Below are positions 1-8,039 of a stretch of 64,000 nucleotides of DNA, piece by piece; within the stretch, counting starts at the first letter, position 1, and each line of letters opens with the position of its first letter. The translations under genes and the position numbers were made by a program. The stretch lies in assembly GCA_019118905.1 (NCBI GenBank), contig DWYA01000013.1, positions 7,290 to 71,289 of the forward strand. Direction: 5' to 3'. Origin of the DNA: Ruthenibacterium avium (GTDB lineage: Bacteria; Bacillota; Clostridia; Oscillospirales; Ruminococcaceae). The notes below the pieces were generated by a model. The model made no database searches and had not been told where the DNA came from. It saw only the letters and a program-made list of their open reading frames with translations.

Positions 1-592
1 ATTGCAGGGTTTCAATGTCGCTGCGCACGACATCGGGATAGTCACGCTGTTCCAAAAGCTCGCTTTCGTGCTGAATGCGCTTGCCGTTTACGCGCACAAC
101 ACGGGCGGGAATGCCGATGGCCGTTGCATTGGCGGGAACATCAATTAAAACAACACTGTTTGCACCGATGCGGCTGTTTTCCCCAATGACAACCGGCCCG
201 AGCACTTTGCAGCCGGCGCCAATGAGCACATCATCGCACACGGTTGGATGGCGCTTGCCTTGATCCTTTCCGGTGCCGCCCAGTGTGACGCCGTGATACA
301 GGGTGACGTTGTTGCCGATTTCGGCGGTTTCGCCAATGACAACGCCGGAACCGTGGTCAATAAAAAGCCCGCTGCCGATGGTTGCACCCGGGTGAATTTC
401 AATGCCCGTAAAGCCGCGCCCCCACTGGCTGATGAGACGGGCAATAAAAAAGCGGCGTTTTTGATAAAAGAAGTGTGCCGCACGGTAGAATACCAATGCG
501 TGAAAGCCGGGATATAACAGCAGAACCTCTGCCAAAGAGCGCGCAGCGGGGTCTTTTTCGCGCATACTGCGCGCATCGGATAACAAGCTCAT
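1..592 (-). CDS. cysE: Serine O-acetyltransferase, 3' end outside window
   Basis: Acetylates L-serine with acetyl-CoA, the first step of cysteine synthesis in the cytoplasm. The frame starts at ATG 592 (MSLLSDARSMREKDPAARS) behind AAGGAG and is open to the window edge, about 197 residues. After a helical N-terminus it shows the left-handed beta-helix hexapeptide repeats of the family, with the conserved stretches IEIHPGATIG, FIDHGSGVVIGETAEIG and VTLGGTGKDQGKRHPT. The catalytic Asp/His environment (IDHG; KRHP) is present. The C-terminal tail is not visible. The AI-2E-type permease gene ends 24 bases upstream on the same strand, so co-transcription is possible. No cysteine-responsive leader is visible in the short gap. 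Family assignment is firm. Confidence 0.93.
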   Translation of the reverse strand, partial: MSLLSDARSMREKDPAARSLAEVLLLYPGFHALVFYRAAHFFYQKRRFFIARLISQWGRGFTGIEIHPGATIGSGLFIDHGSGVVIGETAEIGNNVTLYHGVTLGGTGKDQGKRHPTVCDDVLIGAGCKVLGPVVIGENSRIGANSVVLIDVPANATAIGIPARVVRVNGKRIQHESELLEQRDYPDVVRSDIETLQ

Positions 593-615
593 GGATACTC
601 CTTTATGCTTTGCGG

Positions 616-1782
616 TTAAATGGAATCATAGGGAATTTGCTTTTCCTTTAAACGGCGGCGCGTTGTGCTGCGCAGCAGCGCATACAAAATGCTGGCAATG
701 GGAACGGAAAACAACATGCCCGCAATGCCGGAAATAGCCCCGCCAACGGTAACGGCGCTGAGCACCCAAATGCCGGGAAGACCCACCGACGAACCAACAA
801 CACGCGGATAAATGAGGTTGCCCTCAATTTGCTGAAGCGTTAAAAGGAAAATCACAAACCACACCGCAGACATAGGGTTGACCATAGCAATCATAAATGC
901 GCCGATAATGGTACCCATAAACGCACCGACAATGGGAATGAGCGCAGTAAAGCCAATCAGCGCGCCAATCATGGGTGCATAGGGCAGCTGGAGAAGCGTC
1001 ATGCCCAGCCAGCACAGTGTACCAAGAATGCAAGCTTCGGTGCACTGTCCGGTGATAAAGCTGGAAAAAATACGCGAAGAAAGCGCCAGCACAGACTCGA
1101 TGCGAACCACTGCTTTGAGCGGAAGCACTGCACGCAGAACGGCGCGAATTTGGCGAATGAGCTTTTCTTTGCCCAAAAGCATATACAGCGCCAAGATGAA
1201 GGAGAAGGTCAAATTGGTAAAGCTGCCGGCGATGCTGCTTGCCACTTGCACGGTGCTGCCAAGCAAATTACCCGCCCCGGTGGTGGCAAACGTGAGCAGG
1301 GAACGTCCGATGCCCGCCCAATCAACTTTTAAATCGGCCAGCCACTGCTGGAGCGAGGGGATGGCGTCTGCGTTTTCAGCCGACCATGCTTGCAGCCCTT
1401 TCAACACCGTATCGAGGAAAATGGGGATGGACTTTGCCAATACGCCGAAGGCGTTCAGCAGCTCCGGTACAACCAGCAGAAAGATGACAGATAAGACGCT
1501 GACAATAAATACAATGGAAATTAAAATGCAAAGCGGACGCCGCAGGTTTTGCAGCAAGGGCTTTTTGGTGCTCTTAAACAAATGCCCCTCTAAAAAACGC
1601 ATGGGAACATTAAGCACAAACGCGATGCAAAACCCCATAATCAGCGGCTGAAACAAGCCAAGCAGCCAGTTGCCTGCCGATAAAACAAGCATGTAATTTT
1701 GTAACAGCCAAAAAAAGCCGATGCCGCCCAATACCAAAAGACACAGCTTTTTAAATGTGATTTCCTGTTTCAAGTGTTTCAC
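616..1782 (-). CDS. AI-2E family transporter / PerM-type multi-pass membrane protein
   Basis: A 388-residue integral membrane protein of the AI-2E transporter (UPF0118, YdbI/PerM) family. It has an N-terminal pair of hydrophobic segments, a soluble central part (about residues 110-180) and a C-terminal group of helices with the family-typical Gly/Pro-rich segments PMIGALIGFTALIPIVGAF and GLPGIWVLSAVTVGGAISG. The name comes from one E. coli homologue; members also act as Na+/H+ antiporters, so the substrate is unknown. The frame begins with GTG at 1782. A TTG three codons later (1773) has a better placed GAGGTG six bases upstream and may be the true start. The gene lies just upstream of cysE on the same strand. 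Confidence 0.85.
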   Translation of the reverse strand: MKHLKQEITFKKLCLLVLGGIGFFWLLQNYMLVLSAGNWLLGLFQPLIMGFCIAFVLNVPMRFLEGHLFKSTKKPLLQNLRRPLCILISIVFIVSVLSVIFLLVVPELLNAFGVLAKSIPIFLDTVLKGLQAWSAENADAIPSLQQWLADLKVDWAGIGRSLLTFATTGAGNLLGSTVQVASSIAGSFTNLTFSFILALYMLLGKEKLIRQIRAVLRAVLPLKAVVRIESVLALSSRIFSSFITGQCTEACILGTLCWLGMTLLQLPYAPMIGALIGFTALIPIVGAFMGTIIGAFMIAMVNPMSAVWFVIFLLTLQQIEGNLIYPRVVGSSVGLPGIWVLSAVTVGGAISGIAGMLFSVPIASILYALLRSTTRRRLKEKQIPYDSI

Positions 1783-2006
1783 CTCAAGACTTTCTTATAT
1801 TCAGAAAAAGGGTTTAAGTACATCATAGCATAATGCGGACATTATGAAAAGCCGGAAATTTTGGTTTTTGCGCTCCAAATACACATGAGCGCCCCCGTGC
1901 GCGGCATATCAGAGAATAATTGCGCCACAGCAGCAAAGAATAATAGCGCAGCCGCGGCAAACGATGCGAGGCGGCACATCGAAAAAGAAAACGGGAGGAA
2001 TGGGTA
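1783..2006. other. Intergenic region between divergent genes
   Basis: A 224-base gap between the AI-2E-type gene (minus) and the helical-protein gene (plus). It must hold two outward promoters but neither is convincing. An imperfect direct repeat AGAATAATwGCGC occurs twice (about 1911-1923 and 1937-1949), which could be a regulator site or chance. No structured RNA was recognised. Confidence 0.4.
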
Positions 2007-2438
2007 ATGAAACAGGATACCATTGATTTATTAAACGCAGTGACCAAAAACACAGAAATGGCAAAGCACACCGCAAACGACTTGGCCAAGATGGCGCAAA
2101 GCCTGGTGATGCGCAGAATGCTCGATGGGCAGGTGCAGGCTTATGAAGATTTGCAAAACCGTGCACGCGCCATGCTGGCGGTGGGCGGCGAGGAACCGAA
2201 AAGCCAAAATGTGATGGCGAAAATGAGCGCCAAGCTGGAGCTCAAACGCAAAACCATGACAGACCGTTCGGAGCAGAATTTGGCGCAAATGATGGTAAAG
2301 GGCAATGCCATGGGAGCAAGAAATATGGAAAAAGCCGTGAAAAAAAGCCCCCACGCCAATGTGGGAGCCATTGCCCTGGCCAACCGTGTGCGCAGCGTGG
2401 AAACACAGTTTGCACAGGATATGAAACGCTTTTTGTGA
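2007..2438 (+). CDS. Small all-helical protein, ferritin-like bundle candidate
   Basis: A 143-residue soluble protein starting at ATG 2007 behind GGGAGGAATGGGTA. The sequence is predicted almost wholly helical and Met/Lys/Ala rich. It recalls a widespread family of about 140-residue Firmicutes proteins with the layout 'helix, EEPK..., MSAKLELKRKTMTD, IAQMMVKGNAMG, ...ANRV..E..F..DMKRFL', which look like four-helix ferritin-like bundles. No metal-ligand set or catalytic motif can be assigned. It is monocistronic, closed by a strong hairpin at 2449-2484 that it shares with the convergent HD gene. No function is known. Confidence 0.7.
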   Translation: MKQDTIDLLNAVTKNTEMAKHTANDLAKMAQSLVMRRMLDGQVQAYEDLQNRARAMLAVGGEEPKSQNVMAKMSAKLELKRKTMTDRSEQNLAQMMVKGNAMGARNMEKAVKKSPHANVGAIALANRVRSVETQFAQDMKRFL

Positions 2439-2448
2439 CAAAGCAAAA

Positions 2449-2490
2449 ACGTCCGGCAAAGGCCCGAAAGCCCTTGCCGGACGTTTGAAA
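2449..2490. terminator. Bidirectional rho-independent terminator
   Basis: Inverted repeat ACGTCCGGCAA (2449-2459) and TTGCCGGACGT (2474-2484) with an A-rich left flank and TTTG on the right. It sits between convergent genes and can serve both. Confidence 0.8.
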
Positions 2491-2499
2491 TGCGTGGAA

Positions 2500-3000
2500 T
2501 CAGTGAGCACCATGTGCGGCCAGCGCGCACACGCGGCGGCCAAAGCCCAGCGGGCGATAAAGGCGCATCATCTCCAGACAGGCCGCGATTTTATCAGCCA
2601 GACCCACCAGATACGTTTCCGCATAGCGGGGCGGGCGCGGCGTAAGCGGCCACATATGCTTTTCAATAATTTCCTGTTCGCGGTTGGACAGGCCGTAGTG
2701 CATAGCGTTTTCCAGCGCCATGTGCGGATGGACAAACAGGCGGCGAAAACGGTTCACGCTGGTTTCGCTCCAGTCCTGCAAATACAGGTCGTGCAAAAGC
2801 CCTGCGCGCGCCGCGGCGCGATAGTCTAAGCCCAGCACACGGCAAAAGGTGAAACCCAAATATGACACCAGCAAACAGTGGTCGTAGCAGCTGACGCCGC
2901 CGGAATGCTGAGGATAAGCCTGCATGGTGCGCACCGGATATTCCAAATGAAGGTTATCCAGACACTCAAAAAAAAGCTTGCGATTTTCTTCACGCCACAT
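2500..3000 (-). CDS. HD-domain phosphohydrolase
   Basis: A 166-residue protein with the HD-domain metal-binding pattern: an early His (SCYDHCLLVSY), the His-Asp pair in GLLHDLYLQDW, a later His (EKHMWPLTPRPPRY) and a final Asp in GLADKIAACLEM. HD proteins hydrolyse phosphate esters of nucleotides or signalling molecules; the PRPPRYAETYLVGLADK tail is usual in small Firmicutes members annotated only as HD-domain proteins. The open frame extends upstream to a TTG at 3075, but the ATG at 3000 has an AAAGGA site about 11 bases upstream, so the shorter start was chosen. It is convergent with the small helical-protein gene. The substrate is unknown. Confidence 0.8.
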   Translation of the reverse strand: MWREENRKLFFECLDNLHLEYPVRTMQAYPQHSGGVSCYDHCLLVSYLGFTFCRVLGLDYRAAARAGLLHDLYLQDWSETSVNRFRRLFVHPHMALENAMHYGLSNREQEIIEKHMWPLTPRPPRYAETYLVGLADKIAACLEMMRLYRPLGFGRRVCALAAHGAH

Positions 3001-3248
3001 TGGAAACAACGTCCTTTCTTTCCCATGGCATTTTCTCGTCTGCACCTCGTTGTCCAGCATAGGGTCTAGGCGCAAAAATGCCGTTCACCAAAACAACAAA
3101 ACAAGCTAACGATGCGAGAAACTCCCGCAACTCTATGATACTGCCGTTCAAACAAAAAAGCCAGAGAAAAAATGTGGAAAAACATCCAAATTTTCTCGCT
3201 GGCTTTTGTTTAGTTTTGCTGATTGGCCGTGCGATGCATCGGAATCAA
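3001..3248. other. Intergenic region with terminator
   Basis: Lies between the nucleosidase gene end and the HD gene start, both on the minus strand. Apart from the terminator at 3155-3209 and the HD gene's ribosome site near 3011-3018, nothing is recognised. Confidence 0.5.
3155..3209 (-). terminator. Rho-independent terminator of the mtnN transcript
   Basis: Arms AAAAAGCCAGAGAAAA (3155-3170) and TTTTCTCGCTGGCTTTT (3191-3207) form a long stem. Read on the minus strand it ends in a run of Ts, directly after the nucleosidase gene. Confidence 0.8.
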
Positions 3249-3935
3249 TTACAGACGCGCAATTAACGAGCGGCTGATTTTTGCTGCGGTGCGGCAGTAA
3301 TCGCTGATGTCAAAGGGCTTGCCGACAAGCTTTTCAAAGCCTTCCTCGTCGGCGTTGTCGCTCATCGCGCGCAGAATGACAAAGGGAACGCCGTTTTTCG
3401 CTGCGATATGGGCAACGGCGGCGCCCTCCATTTCCACACAGTCGGGCGCACATTTTTGGGCAATGCTGTTTTTCGTGGCACTGTCGCCCACAAAGCAGTC
3501 GCCCGTCGCAATTTTGCCCACAATGTGATGCACGCCGTTTTCCTCACAGGCGGCACCGGCGGCTTCAATTAAGCGCTCATCTCCGGTGAACTCCTGCAAA
3601 AAGGGCGCTGTTTCGGCAAACATGCGCGGTTCGCCGTCGTGATAAACAAGCGTTTTTCCGATGACTACGTCGCCCACGTCTACCTTGGAGGTCATATTGC
3701 CGGCAATTCCTGAGAAAAGCACGGCGTCCACACAAAAGTGGGAGCACAGCAGCTGGGTGGCTGCGGCGGCCTGTGCCTTGCCCATACCGGCACAGCACAG
3801 CACGACGTCTTTGTTGTCCAGCACACCCTCGTAGAATGTCACGCCGCCCACGGTTTCTTCCCGGCGGTCGGACATCGCTTCGTATAAGGGCGCAATTTCA
3901 TCTTTCATTGCACCCATCAAACCAATTTTCTTCAT
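3249..3935 (-). CDS. mtnN: 5'-methylthioadenosine/S-adenosylhomocysteine nucleosidase
   Basis: Cleaves the N-glycosidic bond of MTA and SAH, releasing adenine; it recycles methyl-donor by-products and feeds autoinducer-2 precursor synthesis. The 228-residue protein starts at ATG 3935 (MKKIGLMGAMKDEI) behind AAAGGAG; the frame extends eight codons further without a ribosome site. Family marks are the N-terminal IGLMGAMKDEIAPL with the catalytic Glu, the FSGIAGNM glycine loop, and the catalytic triad region VEMEGAAVAHIA followed by ILRAMSDNADEE, with Glu in MEG and Asp in SDNAD. Length matches the family. It is probably a single-gene transcript closed at 3155-3209. Confident call. Confidence 0.95.
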   Translation of the reverse strand: MKKIGLMGAMKDEIAPLYEAMSDRREETVGGVTFYEGVLDNKDVVLCCAGMGKAQAAAATQLLCSHFCVDAVLFSGIAGNMTSKVDVGDVVIGKTLVYHDGEPRMFAETAPFLQEFTGDERLIEAAGAACEENGVHHIVGKIATGDCFVGDSATKNSIAQKCAPDCVEMEGAAVAHIAAKNGVPFVILRAMSDNADEEGFEKLVGKPFDISDYCRTAAKISRSLIARL

Positions 3936-3995
3936 TTGGATTCTCCTTTGCTGAAACACCCCTCATAAAGAGGAAAACATATGCGGCAAAACGGC

Positions 3996-5105
3996 TTATA
4001 CGTTGAACAAAAATTCGATGATATCGCCGTCCTGCACCACGTACTCTTTGCCTTCCGTGCGCTGAAGGCCCTTGGATTTTACGGTTTGCATATTGAAATC
4101 GCACGCGGCAAAGTCATCGTAAGCGACAACGCTGGCGCGGATAAAGCCGCGCTCAAAGTCGGAATGGATTTTGCCGGCGGCCTGCGGCGCTTTGGTGCCG
4201 CGGCGAATGGTCCATGCGCGGCATTCCTTTTTGCCGTCGGTCAAATAAGAAATCAAGCCCAGCAGGTGATAGCCCGCTTTAATCAGGTTGTCAAGGCCGG
4301 TGGCTTCAATGCCCATTTCTGCCAAAAATTCCTTTTTCTCCTCGGGGGAATAATCGGCAATATCCTCCTCGGTTTTGGCGCAAATGGGAATGCACTCAGC
4401 CCCTTCTTTTTCGGCCAAATCCTTGACGGTGTGGTAGTGCGGGTTGTTTTCCATGCCGCCCATCAGGTCATCTTCGCTCATATTGGCGGCGTAGATGATG
4501 GGTTTGGCGGTCAAAAGGCCAAGCTCACGCACCAAGGTGCTTTGGTCGTCATCCAGGCTCTCAAAATCAAAGGTGCGGGCGTTTTTGCCCTCGCTCAGAT
4601 GGGCTTCCAGCTCAGTGAGCCATGCGGCGCTGGCCGCCGCTTTTTTATCGCCCGTTTTAGCGGCTTTGGCAAAGCGCGTCAGGCGGTTCTGCACGGCTTC
4701 CAAGTCGCTGAGAATCAGCTCGGTGTCAATGGTTTCAATATCGCGGATGGGATCAACGCTGCCGTCCACATGGACAATATCGGTGCCGTCGAAGCAGCGC
4801 ACCACATGCACGATGGCGTCGCATTCGCGGATATTGCCAAGGAATTTGTTTCCCAGACCCTCGCCCTTGGATGCGCCCTTTACAAGACCGGCGATATCAA
4901 CAAACTCGACAATGGCCGGCGTTTTCTTATCGGTGTCCCAAATTTCGGCCAGCTTGTCCAAACGCGCATCGGGAACAGGAACCACGCCCACGTTGGGCTC
5001 GATGGTGCAGAACGGGTAGTTGGCTGCGCCTGCGCCTGCATTGGTGATGGCGTTGAACAGCGTGCTCTTGCCCACGTTGGGCAGGCCTACGATACCTAAT
5101 TTCAT
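3996..5105 (-). CDS. ychF: Ribosome-binding ATPase YchF (Obg family)
   Basis: A P-loop NTPase of the Obg/HAS subfamily that binds ribosomes and prefers ATP over GTP. The 369-residue length is typical. The G1 loop GLPNVGKST (residues 6-14) follows the initiator MKLGIV; DIAGLVKGASKGEGLGN is the G3/switch II region with the hydrophobic substitution typical of HAS-type NTPases; NMSE replaces the usual NKxD, as expected of YchF. A coiled-coil insert (about 130-200) and a C-terminal TGS domain (from about 280, ending DGDIIEFLFNV) complete it. ATG 5105 is preceded by AAGGAGAGAG. A structured leader or small RNA lies upstream (5298-5426) and a strong hairpin at 5187-5219. Confidence 0.96.
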   Translation of the reverse strand: MKLGIVGLPNVGKSTLFNAITNAGAGAANYPFCTIEPNVGVVPVPDARLDKLAEIWDTDKKTPAIVEFVDIAGLVKGASKGEGLGNKFLGNIRECDAIVHVVRCFDGTDIVHVDGSVDPIRDIETIDTELILSDLEAVQNRLTRFAKAAKTGDKKAAASAAWLTELEAHLSEGKNARTFDFESLDDDQSTLVRELGLLTAKPIIYAANMSEDDLMGGMENNPHYHTVKDLAEKEGAECIPICAKTEEDIADYSPEEKKEFLAEMGIEATGLDNLIKAGYHLLGLISYLTDGKKECRAWTIRRGTKAPQAAGKIHSDFERGFIRASVVAYDDFAACDFNMQTVKSKGLQRTEGKEYVVQDGDIIEFLFNV

Positions 5106-5186
5106 ACGGTGTACTCTCTCCTTAAAGTTTGCTTATCGGCAAAGGCGGCATCAGCGCAGCGCCGAACCGCCTACGGGATTTCAATG

Positions 5187-5219
5187 CACAACCCTTTCCC
5201 GCGGTGGGAAAGGGTTGTG
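5187..5219. repeat. Perfect 14-bp inverted repeat upstream of ychF
   Basis: CACAACCCTTTCCC (5187-5200) and its exact complement (5206-5219) around a 5-base loop GCGGT. No T-run follows on either strand, so it is a weak terminator candidate. It lies about 80 bases upstream of the ychF start and could be an RNA processing or protein-binding hairpin. Confidence 0.7.
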
Positions 5220-5297
5220 GAAGACGCTTTTCATTATAGCAGATTTTGTGTGGAGGCTCAAGGTTTTTGCACAGCGCCGGGCAAAGTTTTCAACGCC

Positions 5298-5426
5298 AAA
5301 CAAAAAGCCCGCCAACGGCTGAAAAGCCGGGCAGGCATACAAAATGTAAGAGCAGCCGGGCGGGCGCATAGGTTCCCTCAAAGCGCTCCGCCGGCAAAAT
5401 ACACCCCAAAATAAAGGGTACATTCC
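5298..5426 (-). ncRNA. Candidate structured small RNA or ychF leader
   Basis: On the minus strand a good promoter at 5433-5461 is followed by about 130 noncoding bases that fold well. There is a small ACCC/GGGT hairpin, then a GC-rich stem pairing GCCGGCGG-A-GCGC (near 5383-5396) with GCGC-CCGCCCGGC (near 5355-5368) around a 15-base loop, and finally a terminator: GCCTGCC-CGGCT and AGCCG-TT-GGCGGGC (5307-5336) followed by TTTTTGTTT. No protein frame of note is seen. It matches no RNA family I can name with confidence; 6S RNA was considered but the central bubble could not be shown. Being about 190 bases upstream of ychF it could also be an attenuating leader for that gene. Confidence 0.5.
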
Positions 5427-5432
5427 GTAGCT

Positions 5433-5461
5433 ATTATACAGGAAAGCCGGGCAAGAAGCAA
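5433..5461 (-). promoter_or_regulatory. Sigma-A promoter for the candidate small RNA
   Basis: Read on the minus strand: TTGCTT (5461-5456), 17-base spacer, TATAAT (5438-5433), preceded by TG two bases before the -10. Confidence 0.65.
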
Positions 5462-5617
5462 TCATTCCGCCTGTTTTTTTGTAAAAAAAGAAACAAGGGC
5501 TTTTTTTATCCATATTTATTCGCTATAATAAAATAGAATAAGTGTGGCAACGGAATGTATCAATGAGAAAAAGAAAGAAAAAGAGCGGGATACACCACTC
5601 GGCAAGGAGGTTTTGAC

Positions 5618-6304
5618 ATGGCAAAGATTTTGATTGCGGATGACGACAGAAATATTTGTGAGCTGCTTCGCTTGTACCTCGTAAAGGAAGGATATGAAAT
5701 TTGCATTGCAAACGACGGCGAATCTGCCGTTCAAATGTATGAGAGGGAAAAGCCCGATTTGCTGCTTTTGGACGTGATGATGCCGCGTATGGATGGCTGG
5801 GAGGTTTGCCGCAAGGTACGCGCGGCAGGAAATACCCCGGTCATTATGCTGACTGCAAAAGGTGAAACCTTTGATAAAGTGCTGGGCCTGGAGCTGGGCG
5901 CAGACGACTATATGGTAAAGCCCTTCGACACCAAAGAGGTGGTTGCGCGCATCAAAGCGGTGCTGCGCCGCTGCACTCCCACGGAGCAAGCCCCCGCGGG
6001 CGGACAGATTACCTATGACTGCCTGAGCGTGGATTTGTCCCGCTACGAATTGAAGGTAAAGGGCAAAGTGGTGGACGCACCGCCCAAGGAGCTGGAGCTT
6101 TTATATTATTTGGCAAGTCATCCCAACCATGTGTTTACGCGCGATCAGCTTTTGGACGAGGTTTGGGGATTTGAATATTACGGCGATTCCCGCACCATTG
6201 ACGTCCATGTGAAGCGTCTGCGTGAAAAATTGGAAGGCGCATCGGACGACTGGTCGCTGAAAACCGTATGGGGCGTAGGCTATAAGTTTGAGGTGAAGGA
6301 CTAA
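5618..6304 (+). CDS. OmpR/PhoB-family response regulator
   Basis: DNA-binding partner of the sensor kinase that follows. The 228-residue protein has a receiver domain (about 1-120) with the acidic pocket at Asp8-Asp9-Asp10, the phosphoacceptor Asp52 in LLLLDVMMPRMDG, a Thr in IMLTAKG and a Lys in DDYMVKPFD. The C-terminal winged helix (about 130-226) has the usual PPKELELLYYLASHPN, TRDQLLDEVWGFEY and TIDVHVKRLREKLE segments and ends VWGVGYKFEVKD. ATG 5618 follows AAGGAGG. The kinase starts 106 bases downstream, so the pair is almost surely one operon. Sequence alone does not reveal the stimulus or targets. Confidence 0.95.
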   Translation: MAKILIADDDRNICELLRLYLVKEGYEICIANDGESAVQMYEREKPDLLLLDVMMPRMDGWEVCRKVRAAGNTPVIMLTAKGETFDKVLGLELGADDYMVKPFDTKEVVARIKAVLRRCTPTEQAPAGGQITYDCLSVDLSRYELKVKGKVVDAPPKELELLYYLASHPNHVFTRDQLLDEVWGFEYYGDSRTIDVHVKRLREKLEGASDDWSLKTVWGVGYKFEVKD

Positions 6305-6410
6305 GCGCACAAACAGGCGGTTTTGGCCGGAGCTGGTAAAACGTGCTGCGAAACGTAAGGGCAGCCTGTTTTTGGAGCGGCGGCATACAGAAACAAAGGG
6401 AGGCCATGCT

Positions 6411-7898
6411 GTGCGCAAGAGCATCACCACACGTTATTTTTATGCCACGGCGCTTTTGCTGATTGCAAGTACCGCGCTGATGGGCTTTATTCAGATGTAT
6501 CTTTCGATGGTGTTTTTTCGGGCGCAAAGCGATGCGGATTTGCTTTTGACGGTGGATAACACCATTCAAATTTTACAGGAGGTTTACGGCACAACCCCCG
6601 ACTACGACATTGCCAACGACTTGATTAACCGCGAAGTGACGCTGACGGCACGCGCCTCGAACAACAATATTTTTGTGGCCGATGTGTACGGCAAAATTGT
6701 GTTGGGAAGCACGCGGGACAGCGTGGAATATATTGAGGAACACTACATGAACGCTTATTTGCCGGAAAAGGCCGTTGCGGGCGCATATAACCATGGGCGC
6801 TACACGCAAATGGGCACGCTGGACGGCCTTTTGCCCGGACGCTCGTACATTGCCGGAAGGCCGGTGCGCATCAACGGAGAGCTGACAGGCTATGTGTTTG
6901 CCACCGCCGACGCCGATACCATGACAGAATTTTTGGCAAACTTGTTTTCCACTTTTTTGCTTTCAGCAGGACTCATGCTGATGGTCTCGAGCGTGATTTC
7001 CATTGTGCTCACTTCGCGCCTTACCACACCTTTGCGCCGTTTGGCCGAGGCGGCGGGTAAGTTTGGCGGCGGTGATTTTTCGGCGCGCGTTCCGGTAGAA
7101 GGCGATGACGAATTGGCCGCGGTCGCCATCCAGTTTAACAATATGGCGCAAAGTTTAGAGCGTATTGATACCTCTCGGCGCAATTTTATGGGTAATATCG
7201 CCCACGAACTGCGCACGCCCATGACAAGCATTAAAGGCTTTGTGGACGGAATGCTGGATGGTACCATTCCGCAGGACGATTACCGCCACTATTTAGAAAT
7301 TGTATCAAACGAAGCGGGGCGCTTGACGCGTCTTGTGAAAAATATGCTGGACATTACCAAGCTGGAGGCCGGTGAGTATGAGCCGAATGCTGCGCCTTAC
7401 GATATTTGGGAAAGCTTGACGAGCGCGGTTTTTTCCGCAGAACAGCGTTTGAAAGAAAAAAATATCCGTTTGGCAGGCTTTGCCCCGGTGCGAACCATTG
7501 TCAACGCCGACCAGGATTTGGTCCATCAGGTGATTTATAACCTATTGGATAACGCCATTAAGTTTACCCCGCCGGAAGGAGAAATTTCCTTTTCGGTGGA
7601 TGCTTCCAAAGTGAAGGGCATGGTAACGGTATGCATTCGCAATACGGGAAAAGGAATTTCCTCGGATGCACTGGAATATGTATTTGACCGCTTTTATAAA
7701 GAGGACAAGAGCCGCGGCATGAACACCACCGGGAGCGGCTTGGGGCTGCACATTTGTAAGGTTCTCATTCAGCTGTCCGGCGGACAGATTTGGGTGGAGA
7801 GCGATGAGGACGAATATTGTGCGTTCTTTTTCACGCTCCCCGCCGGGGAAAAACCGGAAAAAAAGAAATACAGCAAGGAAATACGGGCGTCCTTTTAA
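6411..7898 (+). CDS. Membrane sensor histidine kinase
   Basis: Sensor partner of the upstream response regulator. GTG 6411 (VRKSITTRYF) was chosen because GGGAGG lies eight bases upstream; the open frame reaches back to a TTG at 6372 without a site. The 495-residue protein has TM1 (about 10-32), an extracytoplasmic sensor region of about 130 residues, TM2 (about 175-200), a HAMP linker, a HisKA domain with the phosphoacceptor His in GNIAHELRTPMTSIKG, and a HATPase_c domain with the N box NLLDNAIKFT, G1 NTGKGIS, F box FDRFYKED and G2 GSGLGLHICK. It ends in a short Lys-rich tail that overlaps the terminator stem. The ligand is unknown. Confidence 0.94.
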   Translation: MRKSITTRYFYATALLLIASTALMGFIQMYLSMVFFRAQSDADLLLTVDNTIQILQEVYGTTPDYDIANDLINREVTLTARASNNNIFVADVYGKIVLGSTRDSVEYIEEHYMNAYLPEKAVAGAYNHGRYTQMGTLDGLLPGRSYIAGRPVRINGELTGYVFATADADTMTEFLANLFSTFLLSAGLMLMVSSVISIVLTSRLTTPLRRLAEAAGKFGGGDFSARVPVEGDDELAAVAIQFNNMAQSLERIDTSRRNFMGNIAHELRTPMTSIKGFVDGMLDGTIPQDDYRHYLEIVSNEAGRLTRLVKNMLDITKLEAGEYEPNAAPYDIWESLTSAVFSAEQRLKEKNIRLAGFAPVRTIVNADQDLVHQVIYNLLDNAIKFTPPEGEISFSVDASKVKGMVTVCIRNTGKGISSDALEYVFDRFYKEDKSRGMNTTGSGLGLHICKVLIQLSGGQIWVESDEDEYCAFFFTLPAGEKPEKKKYSKEIRASF

Positions 7899-7930
7899 AG
7901 TGACGCCCGTGCCCTGCTTTTGATTTTTTT
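7883..7930 (+). terminator. Terminator of the two-component operon
   Basis: ACGGGCGTC (7883-7891) pairs with GACGCCCGT (7902-7910), followed after a short gap by T-rich sequence. The 5' arm lies inside the last codons of the kinase gene. Confidence 0.6.
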
Positions 7931-7948
7931 GCTTTTTTGTAGTATACT
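7920..7948 (+). promoter_or_regulatory. Sigma-A promoter for rpe-rnf operon
   Basis: TTGATT (7920-7925), 17-base T-rich spacer, TATACT (7943-7948), about 90 bases before the rpe start. Confidence 0.55.
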
Positions 7949-8039
7949 GAAAATCCCGAATGCCAAAAAACCTCAGGGCATGAGGAAAAGCACGGGAAAG
8001 CTTTTGGTTGGAGTGCAACAGCTTACAGGAGGCATAACC

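Noticed and set aside
3981..5099. 372-codon plus-strand frame opposite ychF
   Set aside because: Same span as an unambiguous YchF gene; composition is an artefact of its codons.
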